NCBI RefSeq assembly: GCF_003063245.1
Contig: NZ_MUXE01000012.1
Span: 1-64,000 of the forward strand
Length of the DNA stretch: 64,000 bases
Source of the DNA: Arcobacter caeni
GTDB taxonomy: Bacteria; Campylobacterota; Campylobacteria; Campylobacterales; Arcobacteraceae
Direction: 5' to 3'
The position numbers were made by a program, and so were the translations under genes. The notes under the pieces are model-generated. The model saw nothing but the letters and a program-made list of their open reading frames with translations. It had not been told where the DNA came from and did not search any database. Shown piece by piece: positions 42,901 through 52,027 of this stretch; position 1 is the first letter of the stretch, and each line of letters begins with the position of its first letter.

Positions 42901-44445
42901 ATGGAATATATACTAGTAATTGCATTTGTAGGAGTACTGAGTTCTGCATTAAGCATAATTATTGTAAAAAAATTAGATAAAGCAAAATTTCAAGTTTTTA
43001 TTGAACAAGCAAAAGCAAAGGCAAAAGTAATCGAGCATGAAGCAGAAGTTTCTTTAAAAGATGCTCAATTAAAGGCAAAATTCGAATGTGATAGAGAATT
43101 TAAACACGCAAGAAGAGAGTATGATGTAATGCTTTCTAAAATAGAAAAAAAAGAGCGTGAATTAAATGAACATTTAGAATCTGAATTAAGAATTATCAAA
43201 CAAGAAAAAGATGAGATAGTTGAAAAAAATAGAAAAATTACAACTTTAAAAGAAGGAATGGAACAGCAAAAAAAGACTTATGAAAATAAAACTTTTGAAG
43301 CTATAAAAATACTTGAAAATGCTTCTGGTTTAACTTTGATTGAGGCTAGAGAATTAATGCTTAAAAAAGTTAAAGAAGATTCAAGAGCTGAAATTGCTTC
43401 AATTTTTAGAAAAAAATATAAAATTGCAGAGCAGAATTCAAAAAATGAAATTAATAATATGCTTTCACTAGCAGTTACAAGATATGCAGGTGAATTTGCA
43501 GCTGAGCGATTAATAAATAATGTTCCTATAAATGATGAAGAAACAAAAGGTAAAATAATAGGAAAAGAGGGGCGAAATATCAAAGCTCTTGAAATGTTAT
43601 TAGGTGTTGATATTATTATTGATGATACACCAAATACTATTACAATTTCATCTTTTAATCTTTACAGACGAGCAGTTGCTACTAAAACTATTAGAGAATT
43701 ACTTGAAGATGGAAGAATTCAACCTGCAAGAATTGAAGAAATTTATAAAAAAGTAAAATCAGAATTTGACAAAAACATCCAAAAAGAGGGTGAAGATGTT
43801 GTTTTAGAACTTGGAATTAAAACAATGCATCCAGAGCTTATCAAACTTGTTGGAAGATTAAGATATAGAGCTTCTTATGGACAAAACGCACTTGCTCATA
43901 CACTTGAAGTTGCTCATTTATCTGGATTATTAGCATCTCAAATGGGTGGAGATGCAATATTAGCTAGACGGGCTGGACTTTTACATGATATTGGAAAAGC
44001 TTTAACTCATGAAATGCCAGGTTCTCATGTACAATTAGGTGCTGAAATTTGTAAAAGATATGATGAATGTGATACAGTTATAAATGCAATTTATGCTCAC
44101 CATGGACATGAAGAACCAATAAATGTAGAATCAGCTTCTGTATGTGCTGCGGATGCTTTAAGTGCTGCAAGACCAGGTGCTAGAAGAGAAGTATTAGAGA
44201 GTTTCCTAAAAAGAGTAGAGGAAGTTGAAAATATTTCTACAAGTAAATTGGGTGTTTTAAATGCTTATGCAATAAATGCAGGAAGAGAAGTAAGAGTTAT
44301 TGTAAAAGCTGAGCTTGTAAATGATGATGAAGCTATTTTATTAGCTACTGAAATTGCAAAAGAGATTGAGCAAAAAGTTCAATATCCTGGTGAAATTAAA
44401 GTGAATGTAATCAGAGAAATAAGAGCTGAAAGTTATGCTAGATAA
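42901..44445 (+). CDS. rny: Ribonuclease Y
   Basis: A 514-residue membrane-anchored endoribonuclease that starts mRNA decay. An N-terminal membrane helix (1-22) precedes a long coiled coil (30-160), a KH domain (about 200-265, with IIGKEGRNIKALE) and an HD domain (about 330-430, LLHDIGKALTHE and YAHHGHEEP). ATG 42901 is preferred to TTG 42895 because AAGG at 42889-42892 gives the right spacing only for the ATG. All catalytic residues are present. Confidence 0.96.
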   Translation: MEYILVIAFVGVLSSALSIIIVKKLDKAKFQVFIEQAKAKAKVIEHEAEVSLKDAQLKAKFECDREFKHARREYDVMLSKIEKKERELNEHLESELRIIKQEKDEIVEKNRKITTLKEGMEQQKKTYENKTFEAIKILENASGLTLIEARELMLKKVKEDSRAEIASIFRKKYKIAEQNSKNEINNMLSLAVTRYAGEFAAERLINNVPINDEETKGKIIGKEGRNIKALEMLLGVDIIIDDTPNTITISSFNLYRRAVATKTIRELLEDGRIQPARIEEIYKKVKSEFDKNIQKEGEDVVLELGIKTMHPELIKLVGRLRYRASYGQNALAHTLEVAHLSGLLASQMGGDAILARRAGLLHDIGKALTHEMPGSHVQLGAEICKRYDECDTVINAIYAHHGHEEPINVESASVCAADALSAARPGARREVLESFLKRVEEVENISTSKLGVLNAYAINAGREVRVIVKAELVNDDEAILLATEIAKEIEQKVQYPGEIKVNVIREIRAESYAR

Positions 44446-44469
44446 ATAAATCTTAACAAGGTACAAATT

Positions 44470-45066
44470 ATGAAAACTGAAAAGCCAACAACAAAGATAA
44501 TTGCAGGTAAATATAGAGGAAAGATTTTAGAACTTCCCTCTTTAGATGTAACAAGAAGTTCAAAAGCTAGATTAAAAGAGTCTTTGTTTAATGTTTTGCA
44601 GTTTGATATAATTAATAAAGTTTTTATAGAATCATTTGCTGGAAGTGGTTCTATTGGACTTGAAGCTATTAGCCGAGGGGCTAAAAGAGCCTATTTTATC
44701 GAGCTTGATAAAAATTCTTATCAAATTTTATTAAAAAACTGCAAAGCTGTTGAGATGGAAAAATGTCAAACAGTTCAAGGAAATACTTTTGTACAAACTC
44801 CTTTGATTATTGATTTTCTAAGAAACTCTCAAGATGAAATCGTTTTATATGTTGATCCTCCTTTTGATTATCGAGATGGAATGGAAGATATTTATGAAAA
44901 ATCTTTTAATATGATTAAAAATATCGAAGCAGATAATATTTATATGATTATTGTTGAGCATATTTCTAGTTTAGAAATACCGGAAATTTTAGGAAAATTT
45001 TCACTTAAAAAAACTAAACAATTTGGTAAAAGCGCACTTTCATATTATTTTTATACACAAGAATAG
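44470..45066 (+). CDS. rsmD: 16S rRNA (guanine966-N2)-methyltransferase
   Basis: A 198-residue SAM-dependent rRNA methyltransferase. The N-terminal IIAGKYRGKILELP and SSKARLKESLFNVL, the SAM site ESFAGSGSIGLEA, and the catalytic YVDPPFDYR (DPPF) are all RsmD marks. It follows rny by 24 bases and lies before the permease gene. The length is normal. Confidence 0.93.
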   Translation: MKTEKPTTKIIAGKYRGKILELPSLDVTRSSKARLKESLFNVLQFDIINKVFIESFAGSGSIGLEAISRGAKRAYFIELDKNSYQILLKNCKAVEMEKCQTVQGNTFVQTPLIIDFLRNSQDEIVLYVDPPFDYRDGMEDIYEKSFNMIKNIEADNIYMIIVEHISSLEIPEILGKFSLKKTKQFGKSALSYYFYTQE

Positions 45067-45077
45067 AAGTATAAAAT

Positions 45078-45875
45078 ATGTTTAAAGTAGCTTTATATTT
45101 ATTAATAGCAGTTATTTTAGCAATTTTTTTGTTGCCTTTTTTTTATACTATTTCTCCCTATGACTTAAATCCTACAAAAATTTTACAAGCTCCATCAATT
45201 GAGCATTTATTTGGAACTGATAGATTAGGTAGAGATGTGTTTGCAAGGGTTTTGAACGGTGGTCAAACTTCTTTAATTATTGGATTTTTAGCTGCATCTA
45301 TTTCTTCAATTGTTGGTCTTTTTATTGGAATTAATGCTGGATATTTCAAAGGTAATATAGATAAAACTATTACAATTACGATTGATTTATTTTTAACTTT
45401 TCCTACTTTTTTTCTGCTTTTAGCCCTTGTATCATACATTCAAGCTTCGACTTTAATTTTAATTATAGTTATTTCAATTACTGGTTGGATGGGAATGGCT
45501 CGAATGATTAGAAGTGAGAGTTTTGCTATTGGAAATAAGCCTTTTATTAAGATTTTAAAAGTTGCAAATGTTTCAAATTTCAAAATAATTTTTAAATATT
45601 TTGCTCCACTTTTGGCACCTATTTTCCTTATTTCATTCACTTTTGGAGTTGGAGGTTCGATTTTAGCAGAATCAGGACTTTCATTTTTAGGTCTTGGGGT
45701 TAATCCCCCACAAATGTCTTGGGGAAGTTTATTAAGTGATGGAAAATCTGTGATTGATATAGCTTGGTGGGTTAGCTTTTTCCCTGGTCTTATGATATTT
45801 TTAATTACATTTTGTTTGATACAAATTAGTGATTATTTACAAACTCTTGCTAACTCAAAGGAGATGGTATTATGA
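45078..45875 (+). CDS. DppC-type ABC transporter permease
   Basis: A 265-residue permease with about six membrane helices. HLFGTDRLGRDVFARVLNGGQTSL at about 35-58 is the typical DppC/OppC start region, and the coupling motif lies around GWMGMARMIRSESF. It would form the channel of a peptide or nickel importer with a DppB-like partner. No partner permease, ATPase or binding protein lies next to it, so it is an orphan here. It overlaps the next gene by four bases. Confidence 0.88.
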   Translation: MFKVALYLLIAVILAIFLLPFFYTISPYDLNPTKILQAPSIEHLFGTDRLGRDVFARVLNGGQTSLIIGFLAASISSIVGLFIGINAGYFKGNIDKTITITIDLFLTFPTFFLLLALVSYIQASTLILIIVISITGWMGMARMIRSESFAIGNKPFIKILKVANVSNFKIIFKYFAPLLAPIFLISFTFGVGGSILAESGLSFLGLGVNPPQMSWGSLLSDGKSVIDIAWWVSFFPGLMIFLITFCLIQISDYLQTLANSKEMVL

Positions 45876-46513
45876 AAAAATTTTATTTTTTAGTAGTTGT
45901 AGTTTTACTTTTTACATCTTGTTCTTCTAAATCTGAAATAAATATAAATGAAAAAATCAATTCTATCTCTTTATATGAAGAAGTGGTAATTGGAAATACT
46001 CCAAAAACAGTACCAAGTCCGGTAAGTGTAGGTTTAGGTCTTGGTGGATTTGTTTCTAATAATGTATCTGTTGGTGTTGGAACTTCTTTTCGCCCTGAAC
46101 TTTCAAATGATGAAGCTTTATTATTAGAGCGAAGTTTTGCCATAAATAATCTCTCTTTGGCAACTTTAATAAAAGATGAGTTTAAATCACAACTTAAAAA
46201 TGATTCAGTTTATAAAGATAAATTTGTACCATTTGGAAGTGATTTTGTAATACATGCTTTTGTTCCAAAGTATTTGGTTGAAACGGTTGTTTTTTCACAA
46301 AAAGCTCAAATAAAAATTTTTATTGAAATTCGAATATTAAATAAATTTAATGAGATAGTTTATGAAGATGTTCAAGAAAATGAGTTTTATTCACAAGATT
46401 TCATTTATACAAAAAATGAGATTTTAAACTCAAAAGAAGCTTTGCAAAAAGCAACTAATCTAGCAATAAAACAAACAATTGCTAGATTAATTTTAAAGTT
46501 GAAAAAATCTTAA
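45872..46513 (+). CDS. Uncharacterised lipoprotein
   Basis: A 213-residue lipoprotein with signal peptide and lipobox LFTSC (Cys17). The segment SPVSVGLGLGGFVSNNVSVGVGTSF is glycine-rich and looks like a beta-hairpin. The C-terminal half has amphipathic helices (ALQKATNLAIKQTIARLILKL). I do not recognise a family with a known function. The start overlaps the permease stop by four bases, which suggests translational coupling. Confidence 0.7.
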   Translation: MKKFYFLVVVVLLFTSCSSKSEININEKINSISLYEEVVIGNTPKTVPSPVSVGLGLGGFVSNNVSVGVGTSFRPELSNDEALLLERSFAINNLSLATLIKDEFKSQLKNDSVYKDKFVPFGSDFVIHAFVPKYLVETVVFSQKAQIKIFIEIRILNKFNEIVYEDVQENEFYSQDFIYTKNEILNSKEALQKATNLAIKQTIARLILKLKKS

Positions 46514-46517
46514 TTAT

Positions 46518-47339
46518 TTAGATTTTATTTAGTAATTTATCAAGCGAAGAAGTACTTAAAACTCTTTTTAAAAATCCTAAGATATAAGTAGCAAATGTTA
46601 CATAATATCTAGGTTTTGGTTTTTGTGTTTTTATGATTTTTAAAACCACTTTTGCAACACTTGAAGCTGGAAGATTAAAAGGCGCTTTATCTTCATTTGT
46701 TTCAAGTCTAGCTTTTAACTCTTTTTTATAAGTTTTTTCAAAAAAACTTCCTTCAATTTTGATATTTTTATTGAACTTTTTTAAAGCATTTTCTCTAAAT
46801 TTCGAAGTAACTGGACCTGTATTTATTGTACTAATAAAAATATTACTTCCCATTACTTCTTGTCTTAATGTGTCATTTATTCCCTCAATTGCATACTTAC
46901 TTGCATTATAAGCGCCTCTATATTTTAAAGAAATTATTCCTAAAACTGAGCTATGTTGAATGATTTTTCCAAAGCCTTGAGTTCTAAATATTTTCATAGC
47001 AGCAATAGTTACTTCATGCAAACCAAAAAAGTTTGTATCAAACTGTTCTTTTAAAACTTCCACGCTTAAATCTTCCACAGCTCCTGGTTGTCCAAATCCT
47101 GCATTATTAAAAACAGCATCAAGTTTTAAATCATTTTTTAATATTTTATTAAAAGCATTTGTTATTTCAACTTTATTTCTTACATCAATTTTAAATGCTT
47201 CAAAACCTAAGTTTTGAAGCATTTCCACATCTTTTTCTTTTCTGGCACTTGCATAAACTTTTATTCCATTTTTTCTTAATATTAGTGCAGTTTCAAGTCC
47301 AATTCCAGAAGAACAACCAGTTATTAGTATATTTTGCAT
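46518..47339 (-). CDS. Short-chain dehydrogenase/reductase
   Basis: A 273-residue classical SDR. ITGCSSGIGLETA binds NAD(P), NNAGFGQPGAVED is the structural NNAG motif, and YNASKYAIEG is the Tyr-x3-Lys catalytic pair, with Ser in QHSSVLG. The C-terminal PRYYVTFATYILGFLKRVL is hydrophobic and may associate with membrane. The start at 47339 (MQNILITGC) is chosen because the nucleotide site begins there; upstream in-frame codons translate to low-complexity sequence. Substrate unknown. Confidence 0.88.
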   Translation of the reverse strand: MQNILITGCSSGIGLETALILRKNGIKVYASARKEKDVEMLQNLGFEAFKIDVRNKVEITNAFNKILKNDLKLDAVFNNAGFGQPGAVEDLSVEVLKEQFDTNFFGLHEVTIAAMKIFRTQGFGKIIQHSSVLGIISLKYRGAYNASKYAIEGINDTLRQEVMGSNIFISTINTGPVTSKFRENALKKFNKNIKIEGSFFEKTYKKELKARLETNEDKAPFNLPASSVAKVVLKIIKTQKPKPRYYVTFATYILGFLKRVLSTSSLDKLLNKI

Positions 47340-47408
47340 ATTTTTAATCCATCTAAATTTTTGAAATGGTATTATAACTTTATAAATATAAAAGCACTTT
47401 GGATAAAA

Positions 47409-48188
47409 ATGACACAAAAAGATAAACAAATAAAAACACTTCTTGATATTGAAGTAGAAAATAGAAATAAAAACCATGAAATAAGTTACGATAAACCAGA
47501 CCCACTTTTAGTTGCAAGAAGATATACAGATGAATTTGTCATTCTTTTATGTGCTTTATTTGCCTATGGAAATGCAAAATTAATAGTGAAATTTTTAGAT
47601 AGTTTGGATTTTTCTTTGCTTGAAAAAAGTGATGAAATAATAGATAAAGAGCTGAATAATCACTATTATAGATTTCAAAATGCCCAAGATATAAAAACAG
47701 TATTTAAAACCTTTAAACGACTAAAAAATGAAGATAGTTTAAATAGCATATTTGTAAATGCTTACAAAAAAGAGAACAATATCCTAGAGGGAATTGACGC
47801 TCTAATTCAAAAAATTCACAACACAGCAAATCATAAATCACAAGGTTTTACTTTTTTAATTTCAAGCCCATTTAAAAGAGATAAACAAGGACTCATAAAA
47901 GAAAATGGAAATGCTCCATACAAAAGATGGAATATGTTTTTGCGTTGGATGGTTCGTGATGATAATTTGGACTTAGGACTTTGGAGTGGAATAAATAAAA
48001 AAGATTTAATACTTCCTCTTGATACTCACACTTTTAAAGTATCACAAAAATTGGGTTTATTGGATAGACAAAGTTATGATTTAAAATCAGCACTTTTAAT
48101 AACGGAAAAATTAAGAGAGTTTGATGAGTTTGATCCTATAAAGTATGATTTTTCGCTTTATAGGATTGGGCAAGAAAAAATACTTTAA
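47409..48188 (+). CDS. TIGR02757/DUF2400 family protein
   Basis: A 259-residue protein of the TIGR02757 (DUF2400) family, recognised by DPLLVARRYTDEFVILLCALFAYGNA near the start and NMFLRWMVRDDNLDLGLW plus LPLDTHTFKVSQKLGL in the second half. The latter resembles helix-hairpin-helix DNA glycosylase folds, though no activity is established. Start at 47409 (MTQKDK) with GGA upstream; in-frame codons before it overlap the divergent SDR gene. Confidence 0.85.
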   Translation: MTQKDKQIKTLLDIEVENRNKNHEISYDKPDPLLVARRYTDEFVILLCALFAYGNAKLIVKFLDSLDFSLLEKSDEIIDKELNNHYYRFQNAQDIKTVFKTFKRLKNEDSLNSIFVNAYKKENNILEGIDALIQKIHNTANHKSQGFTFLISSPFKRDKQGLIKENGNAPYKRWNMFLRWMVRDDNLDLGLWSGINKKDLILPLDTHTFKVSQKLGLLDRQSYDLKSALLITEKLREFDEFDPIKYDFSLYRIGQEKIL

Positions 48189-48206
48189 ATAACTATTTGT
48201 TACTTT

Positions 48207-48230
48207 CAAGTTATATACAAGTGTTATAGT
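48207..48230 (+). promoter_or_regulatory. tsdA promoter with direct repeats
   Basis: TG, T, TATAGT (48222-48230) forms an extended -10 some 32 bases before the tsdA ATG. Just upstream, CAAGTTATA (48207-48215) and CAAGTGTTATA (48218-48228) repeat with an 11-base step, the layout often bound by OmpR-type regulators. An outer dyad AACTAT (48190-48195) and ATAGTT (48226-48231) is also present. AGGGGG is an unusually strong ribosome site. Confidence 0.5.
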
Positions 48231-48261
48231 TTCCTAATTAAATAGTAGGGGGAAATTATTT

Positions 48262-49239
48262 ATGAAAAAAGTTATGGTAGTAGCAACATTATCTGCGTTA
48301 TGTGTGACAACTTTGTTTTCATTTGATGCAAAAGTTTTAAAAGAGCGTTCGGACAATGGATACAAATCTGATGCGAAGTTGGAATATAAAATTCCAGATG
48401 ATAAAAATATTCCAAATAATCAATTTGGAGATTTAGTAAAATATGGAAAAGAACTGATAGTTCATACTTCAAAATACATAGGTCCAGAAGTTGAAGATTC
48501 AAAAATGAGATATGCTGGGAATAATTTAAATTGTCAAAGCTGTCACTTAGATGCAGGAACAAAATCTTATTCTTCATCATATATTGGGATTTTTGCTGCA
48601 TTCCCACAATATGGGGCAAGAGGTGATAGTATTGGTACACTTGCAGATAGAATTAATGGCTGTATGCAAAGAAGTATGAATGGAAAATCATTACCACTTG
48701 ATAGCAAAGAAATAAAAGCAATGCAAGCTTATATGTATTGGTTAAGTCAAGGTTATCCTGTTGCTGGAGTTGATAAATTAGAGGGTAGAAGTTTATATCC
48801 AATTGATAGAAAAATGATTAAAACTCAAGCTGCCAATCCCGTAAAAGGTGGAGTTGTTTATGAACAACAATGTGCTTCATGTCATGGTGCAAACGGTGAG
48901 GGTATAAAAAATGAAGGTCGAGCAAATGGTTATATGTATCCACCATTATGGGGAGAAGATACATATAATAAAGGTGCTGGAATGTATAGACTTCTAAAAG
49001 CAGCTGATTTTATAAAAAGTAATATGCCTTTAGGTGCAACAAAAGAAAATCCTATTTTAACTGATGAAGAAGCTTATAATGTGGCAGCATTTATCAATAT
49101 GGATTCACATTTTAGACCTGATAAAGCTGATAGAATCAAAGATTTTCCATCAGAAGAAGTTAAAGCTCCTGATGTTTATAGACCAACAATTGAAACAAAA
49201 GAGAACCAAGTAGGTCCTTTTGGAAAATTCATAAAATAA
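48262..49239 (+). CDS. tsdA: TsdA-type dihaem thiosulfate dehydrogenase / tetrathionate reductase
   Basis: A 325-residue periplasmic dihaem cytochrome c (signal peptide 1-20). Haem sites are CQSCH (91-95) and CASCH (204-208). Cys134 in RINGCMQRSMNGK is the unusual Cys ligand of haem 1 in TsdA enzymes, and Met255 in NMPLGAT fits the ligand of haem 2. TsdA joins two thiosulfates to tetrathionate and, in Campylobacter, also runs as a tetrathionate reductase. The gene stands alone between a promoter with direct repeats and a terminator, and is followed by a sensor-regulator set on the same strand. Confidence 0.93.
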   Translation: MKKVMVVATLSALCVTTLFSFDAKVLKERSDNGYKSDAKLEYKIPDDKNIPNNQFGDLVKYGKELIVHTSKYIGPEVEDSKMRYAGNNLNCQSCHLDAGTKSYSSSYIGIFAAFPQYGARGDSIGTLADRINGCMQRSMNGKSLPLDSKEIKAMQAYMYWLSQGYPVAGVDKLEGRSLYPIDRKMIKTQAANPVKGGVVYEQQCASCHGANGEGIKNEGRANGYMYPPLWGEDTYNKGAGMYRLLKAADFIKSNMPLGATKENPILTDEEAYNVAAFINMDSHFRPDKADRIKDFPSEEVKAPDVYRPTIETKENQVGPFGKFIK

Positions 49240-49245
49240 ATTAAA

Positions 49246-49277
49246 AAAAAGAGGATACTTTATTGTATTCTCTTTTT
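49246..49277 (+). terminator. Terminator after tsdA
   Basis: AAAAAGAGGATAC (49246-49258) pairs with GTATTCTCTTTTT (49265-49277) with one G-T pair and a six-base loop, ending in T residues. It separates tsdA from the sensor operon. Confidence 0.75.
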
Positions 49278-49295
49278 AATTAGTTAAAATTACTC

Positions 49296-50234
49296 ATGAA
49301 CAAAACATACAAAAATTTCATTTTATCTTTTATTATTGTTTTTATAACACTTCTATATTTTTTATACAAGTACAACAATAAAATAGAACAAAATCAAATA
49401 GACATTTTAGTTTCAAATAGAGTTGAACTTGTACAAAATGAACTAACAAATCAAAAAAATAATGCTTTATCTTTGGCAATATTATTTTCTAAGAATCAAA
49501 ATATTATTAGTTTTTTAGAAAATAATAAACCAAAAGAGTTAAAAAAAGAGCTTTTAAATTCCCTTGAAAATATAAAAAATTATACAAATATAAATAATAT
49601 CCAAATCCAAGTTCACACAAAAGATTTAAAAGTTTTTGTACGAAGTTGGGAAGATAAAGATGAGGGATTGAGTTTAGAGAGTTTTAGAAAAGGCTTGTTA
49701 AAAGTAAAAGAAACTAAAGAACCTTTTGTATCAAATGAACTAGGAAAAAGATTTAATATTAAAGCAATTTCGCCTATTTTTAATCAAAACAACGAATATA
49801 TTGGAACTCTTGAAATTATTTTAGATTATAGTGATTTAAGAAATAGATTAAAATATATGGGAATAGAGATTATTCCACTTTTAAAAAAAGAGTATTTACC
49901 AATTGCAACATCTTATCATGAGGATAATTTATTAGATGATTTTGTGATTATTCAAAATGATTATGATAAAAAATTCTATGATTTACTTATGCAACATAAA
50001 AATTATCTAAGTAATGAAAAGTTCTATTATGAGTATAATAATAAGATAATTACCCAAATTCCTTTGGGTGATATTGATTTAAAAAGTGTTGGAATTTTAA
50101 TGATTTTTTTTGATAAAAATGAACAAAATTTCAAATATTTACCAAGATATGAGTATTTGGGTGAAATAAATACAAAAGATTCAAATTTCAAAAACAACTT
50201 TTCAAAAGAAAAAAAAGAGATTATTATAAAGTGA
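49296..50234 (+). CDS. Stand-alone membrane-anchored Cache-type sensor protein
   Basis: A 312-residue protein with one N-terminal membrane helix (about 8-24) and otherwise a single extracytoplasmic domain. Residues 90-200 (VFVRSWEDKDEG, SNELGKRFNIKAISPIF, YIGTLEIILDYSDL) resemble the double-Cache domain of chemoreceptors and histidine kinases. No second membrane segment, kinase, HAMP or methyl-accepting part follows, so it cannot signal on its own. It starts 19 bases after the tsdA terminator and is followed by a response regulator four bases later, so it is probably the ligand-sensing part of that system. Confidence 0.72.
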   Translation: MNKTYKNFILSFIIVFITLLYFLYKYNNKIEQNQIDILVSNRVELVQNELTNQKNNALSLAILFSKNQNIISFLENNKPKELKKELLNSLENIKNYTNINNIQIQVHTKDLKVFVRSWEDKDEGLSLESFRKGLLKVKETKEPFVSNELGKRFNIKAISPIFNQNNEYIGTLEIILDYSDLRNRLKYMGIEIIPLLKKEYLPIATSYHEDNLLDDFVIIQNDYDKKFYDLLMQHKNYLSNEKFYYEYNNKIITQIPLGDIDLKSVGILMIFFDKNEQNFKYLPRYEYLGEINTKDSNFKNNFSKEKKEIIIK

Positions 50235-50238
50235 AAAT

Positions 50239-50898
50239 ATGAAAATTTTACTACTTGAAGATGATTATTTATATAAAATATCTATAAAAGAATTTTTGCA
50301 AGAGCTAGATTTTATTGTAGATGATTTTGAAAATGGTGACGAAGCTTTGGATGCTATTTTTACCAATAGTTATGATTTGCTTCTTTTAGATATACGAGTG
50401 CCTGGAATGGATGGTTTTACTTTGCTTGAAACTATACGAAAAGAGCAATTGAATACTCCAATTATTATTCTTACATCTTTGACTGATATTGCCAATCTTA
50501 GTCGTGGTTATGACCTTGGTTGTAATGATTATATTAGAAAACCTTTTGATTTGATTGAACTAAAATTTAGAATAGAACAGCTAATTAAAAATAGTTGTTT
50601 TAAGACTTTGGATGATTTTATACAAATTGTTCCTGATTATGAGTTTGATGTGAAAAAAAATATTTTATATAAAGAAAAAGAACAAATAGATTTAAGTTTT
50701 AAAGAGAGTGAATTAGTCTCTTTTTTAGTTCAAAATAGAGGTTTTTTTGTTTCTATCGAGACTTTACATGAAAAAATTTGGGAAAATAAAGATATTTCAT
50801 ATTCAGATATTAGAATGTGTATAAAAAGAATTAGAGAAAAAACTTGTAAAGATTTTATTAAAACTAAAAGATTTGTAGGATATAAAATTGATAAATAA
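50239..50898 (+). CDS. OmpR-family response regulator
   Basis: A 219-residue regulator with phospho-acceptor Asp51 (LLLLDIRVPG), Thr in IILTSLTD and Lys in YIRKPFD, followed by an OmpR-type winged helix ending TKRFVGYKIDK. It is the second gene of the three-gene sensor set and overlaps the histidine kinase by 11 bases. It likely targets tsdA just upstream, since an 11-base-step direct repeat lies at that promoter. That is inference. Confidence 0.92.
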   Translation: MKILLLEDDYLYKISIKEFLQELDFIVDDFENGDEALDAIFTNSYDLLLLDIRVPGMDGFTLLETIRKEQLNTPIIILTSLTDIANLSRGYDLGCNDYIRKPFDLIELKFRIEQLIKNSCFKTLDDFIQIVPDYEFDVKKNILYKEKEQIDLSFKESELVSFLVQNRGFFVSIETLHEKIWENKDISYSDIRMCIKRIREKTCKDFIKTKRFVGYKIDK

Positions 50899-52027
50899 TA
50901 AATATGAGATTAAATATATTTTAATTCAAGGTTTATTAACTTTGTTGATAGCTTTTATTCCAATATATTTTTATTTGGATTCTTCTTTTGAAAATCAAAA
51001 TATAAAAGACAAAATGGATTTAAAAAATCATGCTTATTCTGTGATTTCTAAAATTGATAATTTTGAAAAAGAAAATAGTTCTATTTTTTATTTTCCAAGA
51101 TCTAATATATATTTTTCTGGAATTTTCGATAAAAATAATCAGATGATTTTTTCTTTATTAGAAAAAAATAATTTAGATTTTTTTGACGAATTTTTAATAA
51201 ATAAAGATGAGATTTGTTATAAAAACTATTTAAATGAAAATATTTTTGAAGCAAAATTTCTAATTGTTTGCAAAAAAATTGATAACTCTTTAGTAATATA
51301 TAATGCAATTATTTTAGTTTTATCAATTAGTTTTTTTATATTTTTATCGTCATTTTTTATTATAAAACAAAGTATTGAACCATATAAAAAACTAAATCAA
51401 TATTTAGATGAATTCTTAAAAGATGCGATGCATGAGTTAAAAACACCAATTGGAGTTGCGAGAATTAATGTAGATATGTTACAAATGCGATTAAAAAATG
51501 ACAAACATATTTTACGAATAAAATCAGCTCTAAAAAATATGACTGTTATTTATGAAGATTTAGAATATTATATGCAACAAAATATGGTAAAAGATGAAAA
51601 AACAAATATAAATTTTTCACTTTTTTTAGAAAGAAGAATAGAATTTTTTAATGACTTAGTTATTTCAAAGAATATTAGATTCTCAAAAAATATTCAAAGT
51701 GATATTTTTATAACTTTTAATGAATTAGAACTATACAGAATTATAGATAATAATATTTCAAATGCAATAAAATACTCAAAAGATGGCTCAAATATTCAAA
51801 TATCTTTAGAAAAAGAAGAGAATAAAATAAGACTTTCATTTAAAGATGAAGGAATTGGAATAAAAGATAAATCAAAAATCTTCGAGCGATATTACAGAGG
51901 TGATAAAATAACAGGCGGTTTTGGAATAGGGCTTAGTATTGTGAAAAATATTTGTGCCAAAAATAAGATTGAAATTAAAGTTGAATCACAAGTAAATAAA
52001 GGAACAACCTTTATTTACTTATTTTGA
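50888..52027 (+). CDS. Sensor histidine kinase
   Basis: A 379-residue kinase with two membrane helices (about 10-30 and 136-158) and a modest periplasmic part of about 105 residues holding Cys110 and Cys128. The H-box is DAMHELKTP with His182; NNISNAIKYS, DEGIGIKDKS and GGFGIGLSIV form the ATP site. TTG at 50888 overlaps the regulator frame. The small periplasmic domain may not bind a ligand itself but contact the separate Cache-type protein. It ends convergently with a lipoprotein gene. Confidence 0.92.
   Translation: MINNKYEIKYILIQGLLTLLIAFIPIYFYLDSSFENQNIKDKMDLKNHAYSVISKIDNFEKENSSIFYFPRSNIYFSGIFDKNNQMIFSLLEKNNLDFFDEFLINKDEICYKNYLNENIFEAKFLIVCKKIDNSLVIYNAIILVLSISFFIFLSSFFIIKQSIEPYKKLNQYLDEFLKDAMHELKTPIGVARINVDMLQMRLKNDKHILRIKSALKNMTVIYEDLEYYMQQNMVKDEKTNINFSLFLERRIEFFNDLVISKNIRFSKNIQSDIFITFNELELYRIIDNNISNAIKYSKDGSNIQISLEKEENKIRLSFKDEGIGIKDKSKIFERYYRGDKITGGFGIGLSIVKNICAKNKIEIKVESQVNKGTTFIYLF

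Noticed and set aside
47340-47477. Longer N-terminus for the SDR at 46518
   Set aside because: The added residues are Phe/Tyr/Lys-rich low complexity and overlap the start region of the divergent gene; the NAD(P) motif begins right after ATG 47339.
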